Source of the DNA: Brassica napus
Taxonomy: Eukaryota; Streptophyta; Magnoliopsida; Brassicales; Brassicaceae
NCBI RefSeq assembly: GCF_020379485.1
Contig: NW_026014713.1
Coordinates: 372,001-436,000 of the forward strand
DNA length: 64,000 bases
Direction of reading: 5' to 3'
The notes below the pieces were generated by a model. That model was not told the DNA's origin. It made no database searches and was given only the letters and a program-made list of their open reading frames with translations. Positions 37,501 to 46,290 of the stretch are shown here, in pieces (within the stretch, counting starts at the first letter, position 1; every line of letters begins with the position of its first letter). Both the position numbers and the translations under genes were made by a program.

Positions 37501-38092
37501 TATGAGATTTAAGGATATAGATGATTATCTGAGTTTAGAAAGGATTATAGAAGAGAATAAGAGATTAAGAGACAGATTAGAGACTAATGGAGAATCATAA
37601 TGAAATGAGTATAGAGAGAGATTGTTTAGAACTGTCTAATCTTTATTAAGGGATGAGATTACATATATATAGGTCCATACACTTAGGGTTTTCGAAATCA
37701 TAAGCATGTAGAGTCAAAGGGGAGCCTAAGCTTTAATTTGAACCGGCCAATGGGTGTCTCCACACGTTTGAAGCATCTTTCTTATCGAAGACCAGATGCT
37801 CTTCCTTTCCAGCCCTTGCCAGCCTGTCCTAGCTGTCAAGCCGTGCCTTCCTTATCCTCTCAACGTTCGGATAAGGTCTTGGCCGAGTGTAACTTCTCCT
37901 CAGTACATCAAAGTTACTTGGATAGTTACTTGACCGCTTTCACCTTGTACGGCCTGGTCACTTGTACGGCCTGGTACGGCCTCTCCATCCGTACCATCCC
38001 CTTCACCTTATTCAGCCTCTTAACCCTTTTGCTCTCCTTATGATCTCAACTCCTTTGTGTCTTTACTTCACATGTCTCAACTCATCTCAACA
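37501..38092 (-). repeat. TE3 5' LTR
   Basis: 592 bp, the same length as the TE5 LTRs and nearly identical. It ends in TE9 pol, with TSD copy GTCCA at 38093-38097. The 3' LTR is outside the window. Confidence 0.94.
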
Positions 38093-38790
38093 GTCCACCA
38101 TTCAAGGATGCAAAGCTTTATAGAAAGCTAGTGGGTAAGCTCATATACCTAACCATCACACGTCCTGATATTTGTTTTGCTGTGAACCAGGTGAGTCAGC
38201 ATATGCAAGTTCCAAAAGAACATCATTGGGGAATGGTGAACCGGCTCTTGATGTATCTTAATGGCTCAGCGGATCAAGGAGTGTGGATGGGGTGTAATGG
38301 GAGTACAGAAGTTGTAGGCTACTGTGATGCGGATTGGGCAGGAGATAGAGCAGATAGAAGGTCCACAACCGGCTACTGCACATTCATTGGAGGGAACTTA
38401 GTAACTTGGAAGAGTAAGAAGCAGAAGGTGGTCTCATGCTCAAGTGCTGAAGCTGAATACCGAGCCATGCTGAAGCTGACTAATGAGCTTGTATGGATCA
38501 AAGGGATACTGAAGCACTTGGAGATTATTCAATCCACTCCAATGACCATGCATTGTGACAACCAGGCTGCTATACACATTGCCACCAACTCAGTCTTCCA
38601 TGAGAGAACCAAGCACATTGAAGTAGATTGTCACAAGGTGAGGCAAATGATTCTTCTTGGAGTCATCTTACCATGTTACACGAGAAGTGAAGATCAGCTA
38701 GCAGATGTGTTCACAAAGGCAGCAAGACAGAAGACAATTGAGTCCATTCATAGCCGGCTAGGACTCATTGATCTCACGAGAAGGAGCTAA
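38093..38790 (+). pseudogene. TE9 pol, end of RT and RNase H
   Basis: The frame enters as PPFKDAKLYRKLVGKLIYLTITRPD and continues with the RNase H motifs YCDADWAGDRADRR, SCSSAEAEYRAM, HCDNQAA and QLADVFTKAARQ to the stop at 38790. No defect is seen in this part, but the gene is split by TE3. The exact left border of TE9 sequence is the TSD. Confidence 0.92.
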
Positions 38791-38930
38791 GCCCCTTAGC
38801 TATGAGGTCTTTACTCTTTTTCCCTTATCAAAGTTTTGTCCCAATGGGTTTTCTTTGGTGAGGTTTTTAATGAGGAAGATCTCATGGCTATCCAAGCTTA
38901 GACTTTCACAAAGCTAAGCTTGAGGGGGAG
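38791..38930 (+). promoter_or_regulatory. TE9 3' UTR: three hairpins and polypurine tract
   Basis: Stem 1 pairs TAGCTATGAGGTCTT (38797-38811) with AAGATCTCATGGCTA (38876-38890), 15 pairs with two G-U. Stem 2 pairs CCTTATCAAAG (38823-38833) with CTTTGGTGAGG (38853-38863), with two G-U. Stem 3 is 38893-38901 with 38914-38922. Confidence 0.8.
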
Positions 38931-39551
38931 TGTTGAGATGAGATCACTTTGAGATGAGATCATGAGATGAAGTGTTGAGTAATGTATGTGAGGAGAGGGT
39001 ATGAAGTGGTGAAGCATTAGGAAGAAAGGGATTGAGGAGGCTTAGTCCGTACAATCCGTACAGGCCGTACATGAGGAGTGGCCGTACAAGTCTTGGGTAA
39101 TACTCTTCACTATTCAGGATGGTTACTTGTGAAAAGGGTGATGGTAACTATGGAGAGTTACCAGCACTTGATCAGACCGTTGAGAGAAGGATAAGGCCGC
39201 GGCTTGACAGGCTGTATGCAGCTGGAAAGGGAAAGCAACCTTATCCATTCATCCCACACATGTGGAGTCTCCCATTGGCTTAGTTTGAAACCGGCGCCTA
39301 GCTCTTCCTTGACTTCACATGCTTTGCTTACTTTACCTTTAGGAAAACCCTTGTATCTTCTCCTATATATTTGTAAACTCTTCATTAATGATAATTAGAC
39401 AGTTCTTGACACCAAAACACTCTCTTAGACTCAAAGGCTCTCAATCATGATCATACACTAAACTCTTAGCTAAACTCGTCCTAAATCACCTCTAGACTCT
39501 CTCTAATCTCTTTCTTTCCTTATATCAAACTCAGATTCTCTAAAACTTATA
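38931..39551 (+). repeat. TE9 3' LTR
   Basis: About 621 bp, TGTTGAGATGAGATC to AAACTTATA. The GTAC cluster at 39046-39087 includes an exact TCCGTACAA (39046-39054). The right border is set by the start of TE10 sequence, so it could be off by one or two bases. Confidence 0.85.
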
Positions 39552-39597
39552 GTCTTTACAGCCAAGGCCAGCCTGTCCCATGACCAAACTAGCCAAT

Positions 39598-39749
39598 TGT
39601 TGAAATGAGCTGAGTATAAGAAGAGAAGAGAGGAGGAGTTGGAGAACATGAGAGAAGGTTCAGCTTGGGTGAGCTTTGGGAGTGAGGATCAACCAGGCCG
39701 TACAAGACCGTACATGGCCGTACAGGCCGTACAGTCTGGACGGACCATG
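39598..39749 (+). repeat. TE11 5' LTR, left part
   Basis: First 152 bases, TGTTGAAATGAG to GGACCATG, ending in the TE12 TSD CCATG (39745-39749). Confidence 0.96.
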
Positions 39750-39841
39750 TGTTGAGATGAGCTGAGGAATATGAGGAGAGTTGTTCAGGGTTGAAGAGGT
39801 TGTGATGTGGAGAAGAGGAGAAGGATTGGCCTTAGGGAGAA

Positions 39842-39890
39842 CCGTCCGTACCGGTCCGTACAGGTCCGTACCATGGCCGTACGGCCGTAC
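39842..39890 (+). promoter_or_regulatory. GTAC box cluster in TE12 U3
   Basis: Five GTAC cores in 49 bases, mostly as TCCGTAC or GCCGTAC. Repeated in the 3' LTR at 45242-45290. Confidence 0.45.
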
Positions 39891-40159
39891 AGACGGTATC
39901 GACCATGCGGTAAAGAAATGTTACCGCGAGAAGAAGTTCACGGTCTGATCATGTTTTGCCTTGACCAAAGAAGACATATGACCGTTTATGGATAGAGGAA
40001 GAGCGTCTCAACAGGCTGGCACAGGCTGGAAGGATAAGGTTCACTTTTAGCATAGTGACCACGCGTGTGGAGAGGCTCATTGGTCCGGTTCAAATTAAAG
40101 GCTCCCTTAGCTTTGACCTCACATGCTTAGTCTCTTCTTAAACCCTAGTATCACACTCC

Positions 40160-40190
40160 TATATATTGTAAACACTCTCTCATTAATAAA
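40160..40190 (+). promoter_or_regulatory. TE12 TATA box and poly(A) signal
   Basis: TATATATT at 40160-40167 and AATAAA at 40185-40190, in the same order and spacing as in TE5 and TE11. Confidence 0.5.
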
Positions 40191-40349
40191 ATTATGCGGA
40201 TTGTGTCTCTCTCTCTCTAGTCTCTCTCTTGTTCATCATGGATCATACTTAATCTCTCCATTTCATTCACAATCGCTTCTAATCTTCTCTTAATCTCTTA
40301 CCAAATCTCTCTTAATCTCTCAATACCTATTCTACTCTCTAAAATCTCA

Positions 40350-40367
40350 TGGTATCAGAGCCAGGTT
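40350..40367 (+). other. TE12 primer binding site (initiator tRNA-Met)
   Basis: TGGTATCAGAGCCAGGTT adjoining the LTR. Confidence 0.95.
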
Positions 40368-40441
40368 GGCTTTGGTATTGAGAGATCCTTGTTCCTTTCT
40401 TTACATTTGCGAGTTTGTTCTTGTGTGATAAAGAAGAGGAA

Positions 40442-43400
40442 ATGGAGACGACCAACTTTAGCAAACTGGTGACGGTTCCGGTTGCACTGAAGGGAGGCTC
40501 GAACTACTTGATGTGGTCCCAGTTAGTGAGGACTACCATTGGAAGGCTAGGGCTGTGGAACCACATCACAGATGATGGTCCGGAGCCAGTGGCCAAAGAA
40601 GATGAAGAAGAAGGCGACGGGAAGACTCTTGCGGTAGCTGAAGCAAAGAGATGGGTCCAAGAGGATTTGATGGTGCTGTCTGTGCTCCATGCCTCTCTGG
40701 AGCTCCCCATACTCGAAGCTTACGTGCACTTTGAGACTCCTAAGCGCCTTTGGGACATGCTCCATAAGAGGTATGGAAACAAGTCCAACATAAGTCGGGT
40801 GTTTGATCTAAAGCAAACCATCAGCGTCTTGAGGCAAGATGGAGAAGATCTCACCAAGCACATGGGGAAGTTTGGAGCTTTGTGGTCCGAACTTGAGAGT
40901 CTTAGACCCAACACAACTGATGAAGAATCGCTCATTGAAAGGAGAGAGCAAGATCAGGTGTTTGGGCTATTGATGACTCTAGATGAAAGCTACCAGGATG
41001 TGATCAAGCATATCCTGAGATCACCTACTCTCCCATCCATGGAGGAGGTATGCGCACAACTTCAGAAGGAGGAAGGCTCTCTTGGGTTGTTTGGAGGCAA
41101 GAAGGGAATGTCCACGGCTCATAAAGCAGAAGAGGCGCAAGCAAACAAGGCAGCGTACCGTGGAGATGGAAGGAAGTATGAGAAGTATGAAGGAAGCTGT
41201 GAGCATTGCAAGCGGCAGGGGCATAAGAAGAGTCAGTGCTGGATCCTACATCCACACCTCAGGCCGAGCAAGTTCAACAAGGATAGAGAAGCTAAGGCTC
41301 ACCTTTCTGCTGAAGCAAGTGGTGCCGGCTCATCAGGGGCTAGTCCAAATGTCAAGGCGGGTGAAAGTGAAGGCAGAGCTCTAACTTCTCAGGAGGTGAT
41401 CACCAAGGCTGACTTTGAGGCATTCATCCGAGCCCTCAAGGAGTCTGGTAAAGTGCTAGGCAACACTCTTGGATACTCATACTCTGCTCATACATTACCT
41501 AGTATCTCTGATAAGCTGTTAGACATTTTTAAAACCTCATGTACTGCCACTGCTCATACTAGCATAACTGATAGATTGTTAGGAGTAGTTAAGAGCCTGA
41601 AAGCTGAAAATGAAACATCTAGAATCAATACTGGTAGGAGCTTGCATAAACCATTGATAATTGATTCTGGTGCATCTCATCACATGATTAGTGATAACAA
41701 TCTGATAAAAGACATAGAACCTGCCCTTGGACATGTTATGATTGCAAATGGAGATAGAATTCCCATTAGAGGCATTGGTAAACTGAACTTGTTTAATAAG
41801 GATTCAAAAGCTTTTTACATGCCTGAGTTCACCTCTAATCTTTTATCAGTTAAGAAATGCACTACTGATCTTCAATGCAATGTTATTTTCAGTCCTAATG
41901 ATGTTAAGTTTCAGGATATTAAGAGCAGTAAGTTGATTGGGCAAGGAGCAACCAAGGGGGATCTTTACATGATTGAAGACCTTGCACCTATTTCTAGTTC
42001 TTGTTTCTCGTTTAGTTCTGTTTCTTCCTTAAGTACTGATGCTCTGTGGCATGCTAGGCTAGGACATCCACATGTTAGGGCTTTAAGCATTATGTTACCA
42101 GGTGTCATGTTTAAAAATAATGATTGTGAGGCATGTATTTTGGGCAAACATTGTAAGACTGTTTTTCAGAAATCATCTACTCTTTATGCAAACTGCTTTG
42201 ATTTAATTCACTCTGATGTTTGGACGGCACCTTGCTTATCTAGGGATGATTACAAGTATTATGTCACATTCATTGATGAAAAATCCAAATACACCTGGTT
42301 AACATTGATTAAAACTAAAGATAGGGTCCTTGATGCATTTAAAAATTTTCAAGCCTATGTGACTAACCAATATCATGCCAAGATTAAGATTTTCAGGTCT
42401 GATAATGGTGGGGAGTATACTGGGCATGCATTTCGTGATCACCTTGCTCAACATGGGATTCTTCACCAGACTAGCTGCCCATACACTCCACAGCAGAATG
42501 GAGTTGCGGAAAGGAAGAACAGACATCTCATGGAGGTGTCCCGGTCCATGATGTTCCACAAAGGGGTTCCCAAGAGGTATTGGAGTGATGCTGTGATGAC
42601 TGCGTGCTATCTGATCAACAGGATACCAACCAGGATCTTGGCAGATCAATCTCCATTTGAGGTACTCAACAAGAGCAGGCCAGTCTTGGATCACCTGAGG
42701 ACCTTTGGATGCGTGTGTTATGTTCTTGTACCAGGCGAGCAGAGAAACAAACTAGAAGCAAAGAGCACCAAGGCTATGATGATTGGGTATTCCACTTCAC
42801 AGAAGGGATACAAATGCTATGATCCTACAGCTAGGAGAGTCCTAGTGTCAAGGGATGTCAGATTCATGGAAGACAAAGGATACTATGATGAGCAGACATG
42901 GGAAGACTTGGAGGATCTCTCCCAGCCATCAGAAAGAGCTGCTTGCTTGAGAAACATCCTAGAGGGGCTCGGAATTGGAGTGTCCCAGGATCAGAGTAGG
43001 CGTCCAGAACCTACTCCAACTGCAGCAGAAGAACCATCCCACTTTGCACATGAGGGGGGAAGTGAATCAGTATCTGAACTAGAGGACCAAGGCTTAGAAG
43101 AGGCCGGTGAGCTAGGAAACAGAGGAACTGATTCTCCTGTCCAAAGTGGAGAAGGATCAGCAAGGGGAGAACTGAATGAAGAAGATCAGAGACAAGGAGA
43201 GGCTAGAGCTGAAGCTGAAGAACAGACTGAAGCAGTGACTCCACAAGTAGAAGAAGAACAAGAGATGGCGCAAGAAGGGCCAGTGTTGAGAAGGAGTACA
43301 AGGCTGAGAAAGGATCCTTCCAGTTGGGTAAACACGAGAGTGTACTACAATGCCCAAGCTGTGAAGCATCCTACTCAGGCCGTGTGTTCCTTTGCTCAAT

Positions 43401-44998
43401 ATCCAGAAGCACATTGTGCATTTATGGTAAACTTAGATGAGAATCACATTCCAAGAAGCTATGAAGAGGCAATGGAAGATAAGGAATGGAAGGAATCAGT
43501 AGGAGCTGAGGCAGGAGCTATGATAAAGAATGACACATGGTATGAGAGTGAACTACCAAAAGGGAAGAAGGCTGTGTCTAGTAGATGGATCTTTACAGTC
43601 AAGTACAAGGCTGATGGGTCGATTGAGAGGAAGAAGACTAGACTGGTAGCAAGAGGGTTCACTCAGACTTATGGAGAAGACTACATTGACACATTTGCTC
43701 CAGTTGCAAAGCTTCACACCATTCGAATAGTCCTATCAGTGGCTACTAACCTTGGGTGGGATCTTTGGCAAATGGATGTTAAGAATGCATTTCTCCAAGG
43801 AGAGTTAGAAGATGAAGTTTACATGCTACCACCTCCGGGCCTAGAAGGGATGGTGAAACCAGGGAATGTGCTGAGATTGAAGAAGGCCATCTATGGGTTA
43901 AAGCAATCACCAAGGGCCTGGTATCACAAGCTGAGTACAACTCTAAATGGAAGAGGCTTCAGGAAATCAGAGCTTGATCACACTCTCTTCACTCTTACTA
44001 CACCTGCAGGCATTGTTGTGCTTCTTGTATATGTGGATGACATAGTTATCACAGGCAGTGATAAGGTGGGAATCAAGGAGACCAAGGAGTTTCTGAAATC
44101 TGTGTTTGACATCAAAGACTTGGGAGAAATGAAGTACTTCCTTGGAATTGAGCTGTGCAGATCAGAAGAAGGGTTGTTCATCTCACAAAGGAAGTATATC
44201 TTGGATCTGTTGAAGGAGGCTGGTGCGTATGGAGGAAAGACAGCCAAGATGCCCATGGAGGATGGGTATAAAGCTCCACGTGAGGGGGAGCTAGAAGATA
44301 GTAAGGTATTTCATGATCCAAAGCTATACAGGAAGCTTGTGGGGAAGCTGATCTATCTAACCATCACCAGGCCAGACATCTGTTTTGCTGTGAACCAAGT
44401 GAGTCAGCATATGCAAGCTCCAAGAGAGCATCACTGGCGCATGGTAGAAAGAGTTCTCATGTATCTGAATGGAACTCAAGGGCTTGGTATATGGATGGGT
44501 TGTAACGGGAGCACTGAAGCAGTGGGATATTGTGATGCAGATTGGGCTGGAGACAGAACAGATAGAAGATCTACAACCGGCTATTGCACATTCATTGGTG
44601 GAAACATGGTTACTTGGAAGAGTAAGAAGCAGAAGGTGGTGTCATGCTCAAGTGCCGAGGCTGAGTATAGAGCAATGCTAAAGCTCACAAATGAGTTGGT
44701 ATGGATTAAAGGAATACTGAAGCACTTGGAGATTGAGCAAGCAACACCAATGACCATGCACTGTGACAATCAAGCAGCCATTCACATAGCCACAAACTCG
44801 GTGTTCCATGAAAGAACCAAGCATATTGAAGTGGACTGTCATAAAGTGAGGCAGATGATAGTCTTGGGAGTGATACTGCCGTGCTACACAAGGAGTGAGG
44901 ATCAGTTGGCAGATGTATTCACTAAGGCGGCTAGGCAAAAGACAATGGAGTCAATTCACATAAGGTTGGGACTCCTTGATCTTTCGCCTAAGGGCTGA
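40442..44998 (+). CDS. TE12 Gag-Pol polyprotein, 1518 aa, intact
   Basis: The start is the ATG at 40442 (METTNFSKL); the open frame extends 27 bases upstream without an ATG. Gag has the LGLWNHI motif near residue 37 and a CCHC knuckle CEHCKRQGHKKSQC from residue 253. The protease IIDSGASHHM has its Asp at residue 408. The integrase has HARLGHPH, CEACILGKHC, DVWTAP, RSDNGGEY and QNGVAERKN. The linker holds many Glu and Gln. The RT has QMDVKNAFLQGE and YVDDIVITGSD (first Asp at residue 1199). The RNase H has YCDADWAGDRTDRR, SSAEAEYRA and HCDNQAA. All catalytic residues are present, so this copy should be competent. Confidence 0.97.
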   Translation: METTNFSKLVTVPVALKGGSNYLMWSQLVRTTIGRLGLWNHITDDGPEPVAKEDEEEGDGKTLAVAEAKRWVQEDLMVLSVLHASLELPILEAYVHFETPKRLWDMLHKRYGNKSNISRVFDLKQTISVLRQDGEDLTKHMGKFGALWSELESLRPNTTDEESLIERREQDQVFGLLMTLDESYQDVIKHILRSPTLPSMEEVCAQLQKEEGSLGLFGGKKGMSTAHKAEEAQANKAAYRGDGRKYEKYEGSCEHCKRQGHKKSQCWILHPHLRPSKFNKDREAKAHLSAEASGAGSSGASPNVKAGESEGRALTSQEVITKADFEAFIRALKESGKVLGNTLGYSYSAHTLPSISDKLLDIFKTSCTATAHTSITDRLLGVVKSLKAENETSRINTGRSLHKPLIIDSGASHHMISDNNLIKDIEPALGHVMIANGDRIPIRGIGKLNLFNKDSKAFYMPEFTSNLLSVKKCTTDLQCNVIFSPNDVKFQDIKSSKLIGQGATKGDLYMIEDLAPISSSCFSFSSVSSLSTDALWHARLGHPHVRALSIMLPGVMFKNNDCEACILGKHCKTVFQKSSTLYANCFDLIHSDVWTAPCLSRDDYKYYVTFIDEKSKYTWLTLIKTKDRVLDAFKNFQAYVTNQYHAKIKIFRSDNGGEYTGHAFRDHLAQHGILHQTSCPYTPQQNGVAERKNRHLMEVSRSMMFHKGVPKRYWSDAVMTACYLINRIPTRILADQSPFEVLNKSRPVLDHLRTFGCVCYVLVPGEQRNKLEAKSTKAMMIGYSTSQKGYKCYDPTARRVLVSRDVRFMEDKGYYDEQTWEDLEDLSQPSERAACLRNILEGLGIGVSQDQSRRPEPTPTAAEEPSHFAHEGGSESVSELEDQGLEEAGELGNRGTDSPVQSGEGSARGELNEEDQRQGEARAEAEEQTEAVTPQVEEEQEMAQEGPVLRRSTRLRKDPSSWVNTRVYYNAQAVKHPTQAVCSFAQYPEAHCAFMVNLDENHIPRSYEEAMEDKEWKESVGAEAGAMIKNDTWYESELPKGKKAVSSRWIFTVKYKADGSIERKKTRLVARGFTQTYGEDYIDTFAPVAKLHTIRIVLSVATNLGWDLWQMDVKNAFLQGELEDEVYMLPPPGLEGMVKPGNVLRLKKAIYGLKQSPRAWYHKLSTTLNGRGFRKSELDHTLFTLTTPAGIVVLLVYVDDIVITGSDKVGIKETKEFLKSVFDIKDLGEMKYFLGIELCRSEEGLFISQRKYILDLLKEAGAYGGKTAKMPMEDGYKAPREGELEDSKVFHDPKLYRKLVGKLIYLTITRPDICFAVNQVSQHMQAPREHHWRMVERVLMYLNGTQGLGIWMGCNGSTEAVGYCDADWAGDRTDRRSTTGYCTFIGGNMVTWKSKKQKVVSCSSAEAEYRAMLKLTNELVWIKGILKHLEIEQATPMTMHCDNQAAIHIATNSVFHERTKHIEVDCHKVRQMIVLGVILPCYTRSEDQLADVFTKAARQKTMESIHIRLGLLDLSPKG

Positions 44999-45149
44999 TC
45001 TATACACTCTCCTGATCATGAGGTCCTTACTCTTTTTCCCTCATCAGAGTTTTGTCCCAATGGGTTTTCTTTGATGAGGTTTTTAATGAGGAGGAGCTCA
45101 TGATCCTTCCAAGCTTGACTTGTTCCACATGGTCAAGCTTGAGGGGGAG
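44999..45149 (+). promoter_or_regulatory. TE12 3' UTR: three hairpins and polypurine tract
   Basis: Stem 1 pairs GATCATGAGGTCCT (45014-45027) with AGGAGCTCATGATC (45092-45105), one mismatch. Stem 2 pairs CCTCATCAGAG (45039-45049) with CTTTGATGAGG (45069-45079). Stem 3 pairs CAAGCTTGAC (45110-45119) with GTCAAGCTTG (45132-45141). The polypurine tract is 45141-45149. Confidence 0.8.
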
Positions 45150-45749
45150 TGTTGAGATGAGCTGAGGAATATGAGGAGAGTTGTTCAGGGTTGAAGAGGT
45201 TGTGATGTGGAGAAGAGGAGAAGGATTGGCCTTAGGGAGAACCGTCCGTACCGGTCCGTACAGGTCCGTACCATGGCCGTACGGCCGTACAGACGGTATC
45301 GACCATGCGGTAAAGAAATGTTACCGCGAGAAGAAGTTCACGGTCTGATCATGTTTTGCCTTGACCAAAGAAGACATATGACCGTTTATGGATAGAGGAA
45401 GAGCGTCTCAACAGGCTGGCACAGGCTGGAAGGATAAGGTTCACTTTTAGCATAGTGACCACGCGTGTGGAGAGGCTCATTGGTCCGGTTCAAATTAAAG
45501 GCTCCCTTAGCTTTGACCTCACATGCTTAGTCTCTTCTTAAACCCTAGTATCACACTCCTATATATTGTAAACACTCTCTCATTAATAAAATTATGCGGA
45601 TTGTGTCTCTCTCTCTCTAGTCTCTCTCTTGTTCATCATGGATCATACTTAATCTCTCCATTTCATTCACAATCGCTTCTAATCTTCTCTTAATCTCTTA
45701 CCAAATCCCTCTTAATCTCTCAATACCTATTCTACTCTCTAAAATCTCA
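45150..45749 (+). repeat. TE12 3' LTR
   Basis: 600 bp, one substitution from the 5' LTR by eye. Followed by CCATG and the rest of the TE11 LTR. Confidence 0.96.
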
Positions 45750-45754
45750 CCATG

Positions 45755-46203
45755 GTCGACCTTAACTCAACCAAAGGTAACTTATGATCACCCGAGTAAA
45801 AGGAAAGTGAAAGAGAAGTTACCTGAGCTTGCACCTATGGATCAGACCGTTGAACAGGAAGAAAAGGAAGTCCAAGACAGGCTGGCACAGCTGTAAAGAG
45901 GAAAGGATCTTGTCCAAGATGCCTAGATGCCAAAAGCGTGTAAAGCCTCCCATTGGACAGTTTGAAATGGGCGCTCCTTCTCCCTTTGACTACACATGCT
46001 TAACCTATCTGATTCTCGCAAACCCTAGCTCTCTCTCCTTGTATATATATCAACTCATGTCATTAATAAAAGATTACACAGTTTGAGTCATTCTCTCTCT
46101 CTTGTTCTTGAGTGTTCATCATGATTCTTCACTAATCTCTTCATAATCCAATCTCATTCTCTTATTCTCTAAATCACTCTACCTCTTTCATATAAATCTT
46201 ATA
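45755..46203 (+). repeat. TE11 5' LTR, right part
   Basis: 449 bases, giving 601 with the left part, equal to the 3' LTR. It holds TATATATAT (46042-46050), AATAAA (46065-46070) and the LTR end ATCTTATA. Confidence 0.96.
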
Positions 46204-46221
46204 TGGTATCAGAGCCAGGTT
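46204..46221 (+). other. TE11 primer binding site (initiator tRNA-Met)
   Basis: TGGTATCAGAGCCAGGTT adjoining the LTR. CCAGG and CCTGG 10 bases on can form a small hairpin. Confidence 0.95.
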
Positions 46222-46290
46222 CCTCATAGCCTGGTGTGTTCATTCCGCAAATCTTCAGCTTCAGTTCAGTACAAGATCACGATCTGAGTT

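Larger units (their letters stand above)
556..38092 (-). mobile_element. TE3: copia element shattered by six insertions
   Basis: Read on the minus strand, TE3 runs: 5' LTR 38092-37501, primer binding site 37500-37483, leader 37482-37268 and 31717-31684, gag 31683-31329, 25460-24920 and 12667-12451, protease and integrase 6522-4595, then 561-556. It is broken by TE8, TE7, TE5, TE4, TE2 and TE1. Four of the five breaks with both borders visible show a perfect 5-bp TSD in TE3 sequence when rejoined, and the fifth (TE2) does too. The reading frame stays open from the gag start to about 5957, which confirms the reconstruction. Its RT, RNase H and 3' LTR lie left of the window. TE3 inserted into TE9; one TSD copy, GTCCA, is at 38093-38097. 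Confidence 0.92.
38093..39551 (+). mobile_element. TE9: copia element, 3' end only
   Basis: TE3 cut this element in RNase H-proximal pol; everything upstream is left of the window. Visible are the pol end, the 3' UTR with polypurine tract (38922-38930) and the 3' LTR 38931-39551. It ends against antisense TE10 sequence; the likely TSD is GTCTT (39552-39556), but the partner is not visible. Confidence 0.88.
39750..40349 (+). repeat. TE12 5' LTR
   Basis: 600 bp, TGTTGAGATGAGC to AAAATCTCA (TG...CA). Five GTAC boxes at 39842-39890 are the densest set in the window. A CT-rich stretch is at 40204-40230. Confidence 0.96.
39750..45749 (+). mobile_element. TE12: intact autonomous copia element
   Basis: Exactly 6000 bp: LTRs 39750-40349 and 45150-45749 (600 bp each, one substitution seen, AAATCTCTC against AAATCCCTC), primer binding site 40350, gag-pol 40442-44998, polypurine tract 45141. 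Perfect TSD CCATG (39745-39749 and 45750-45754). Its pol contains a stretch nearly identical to TE6 (see findings). Confidence 0.97.

Noticed and set aside
45242..45290. Regular GTAC repeats considered as a CRISPR array or satellite
   Set aside because: Units are about 10 bases without unique spacers, lie in LTR U3 regions, and the genome is eukaryotic.
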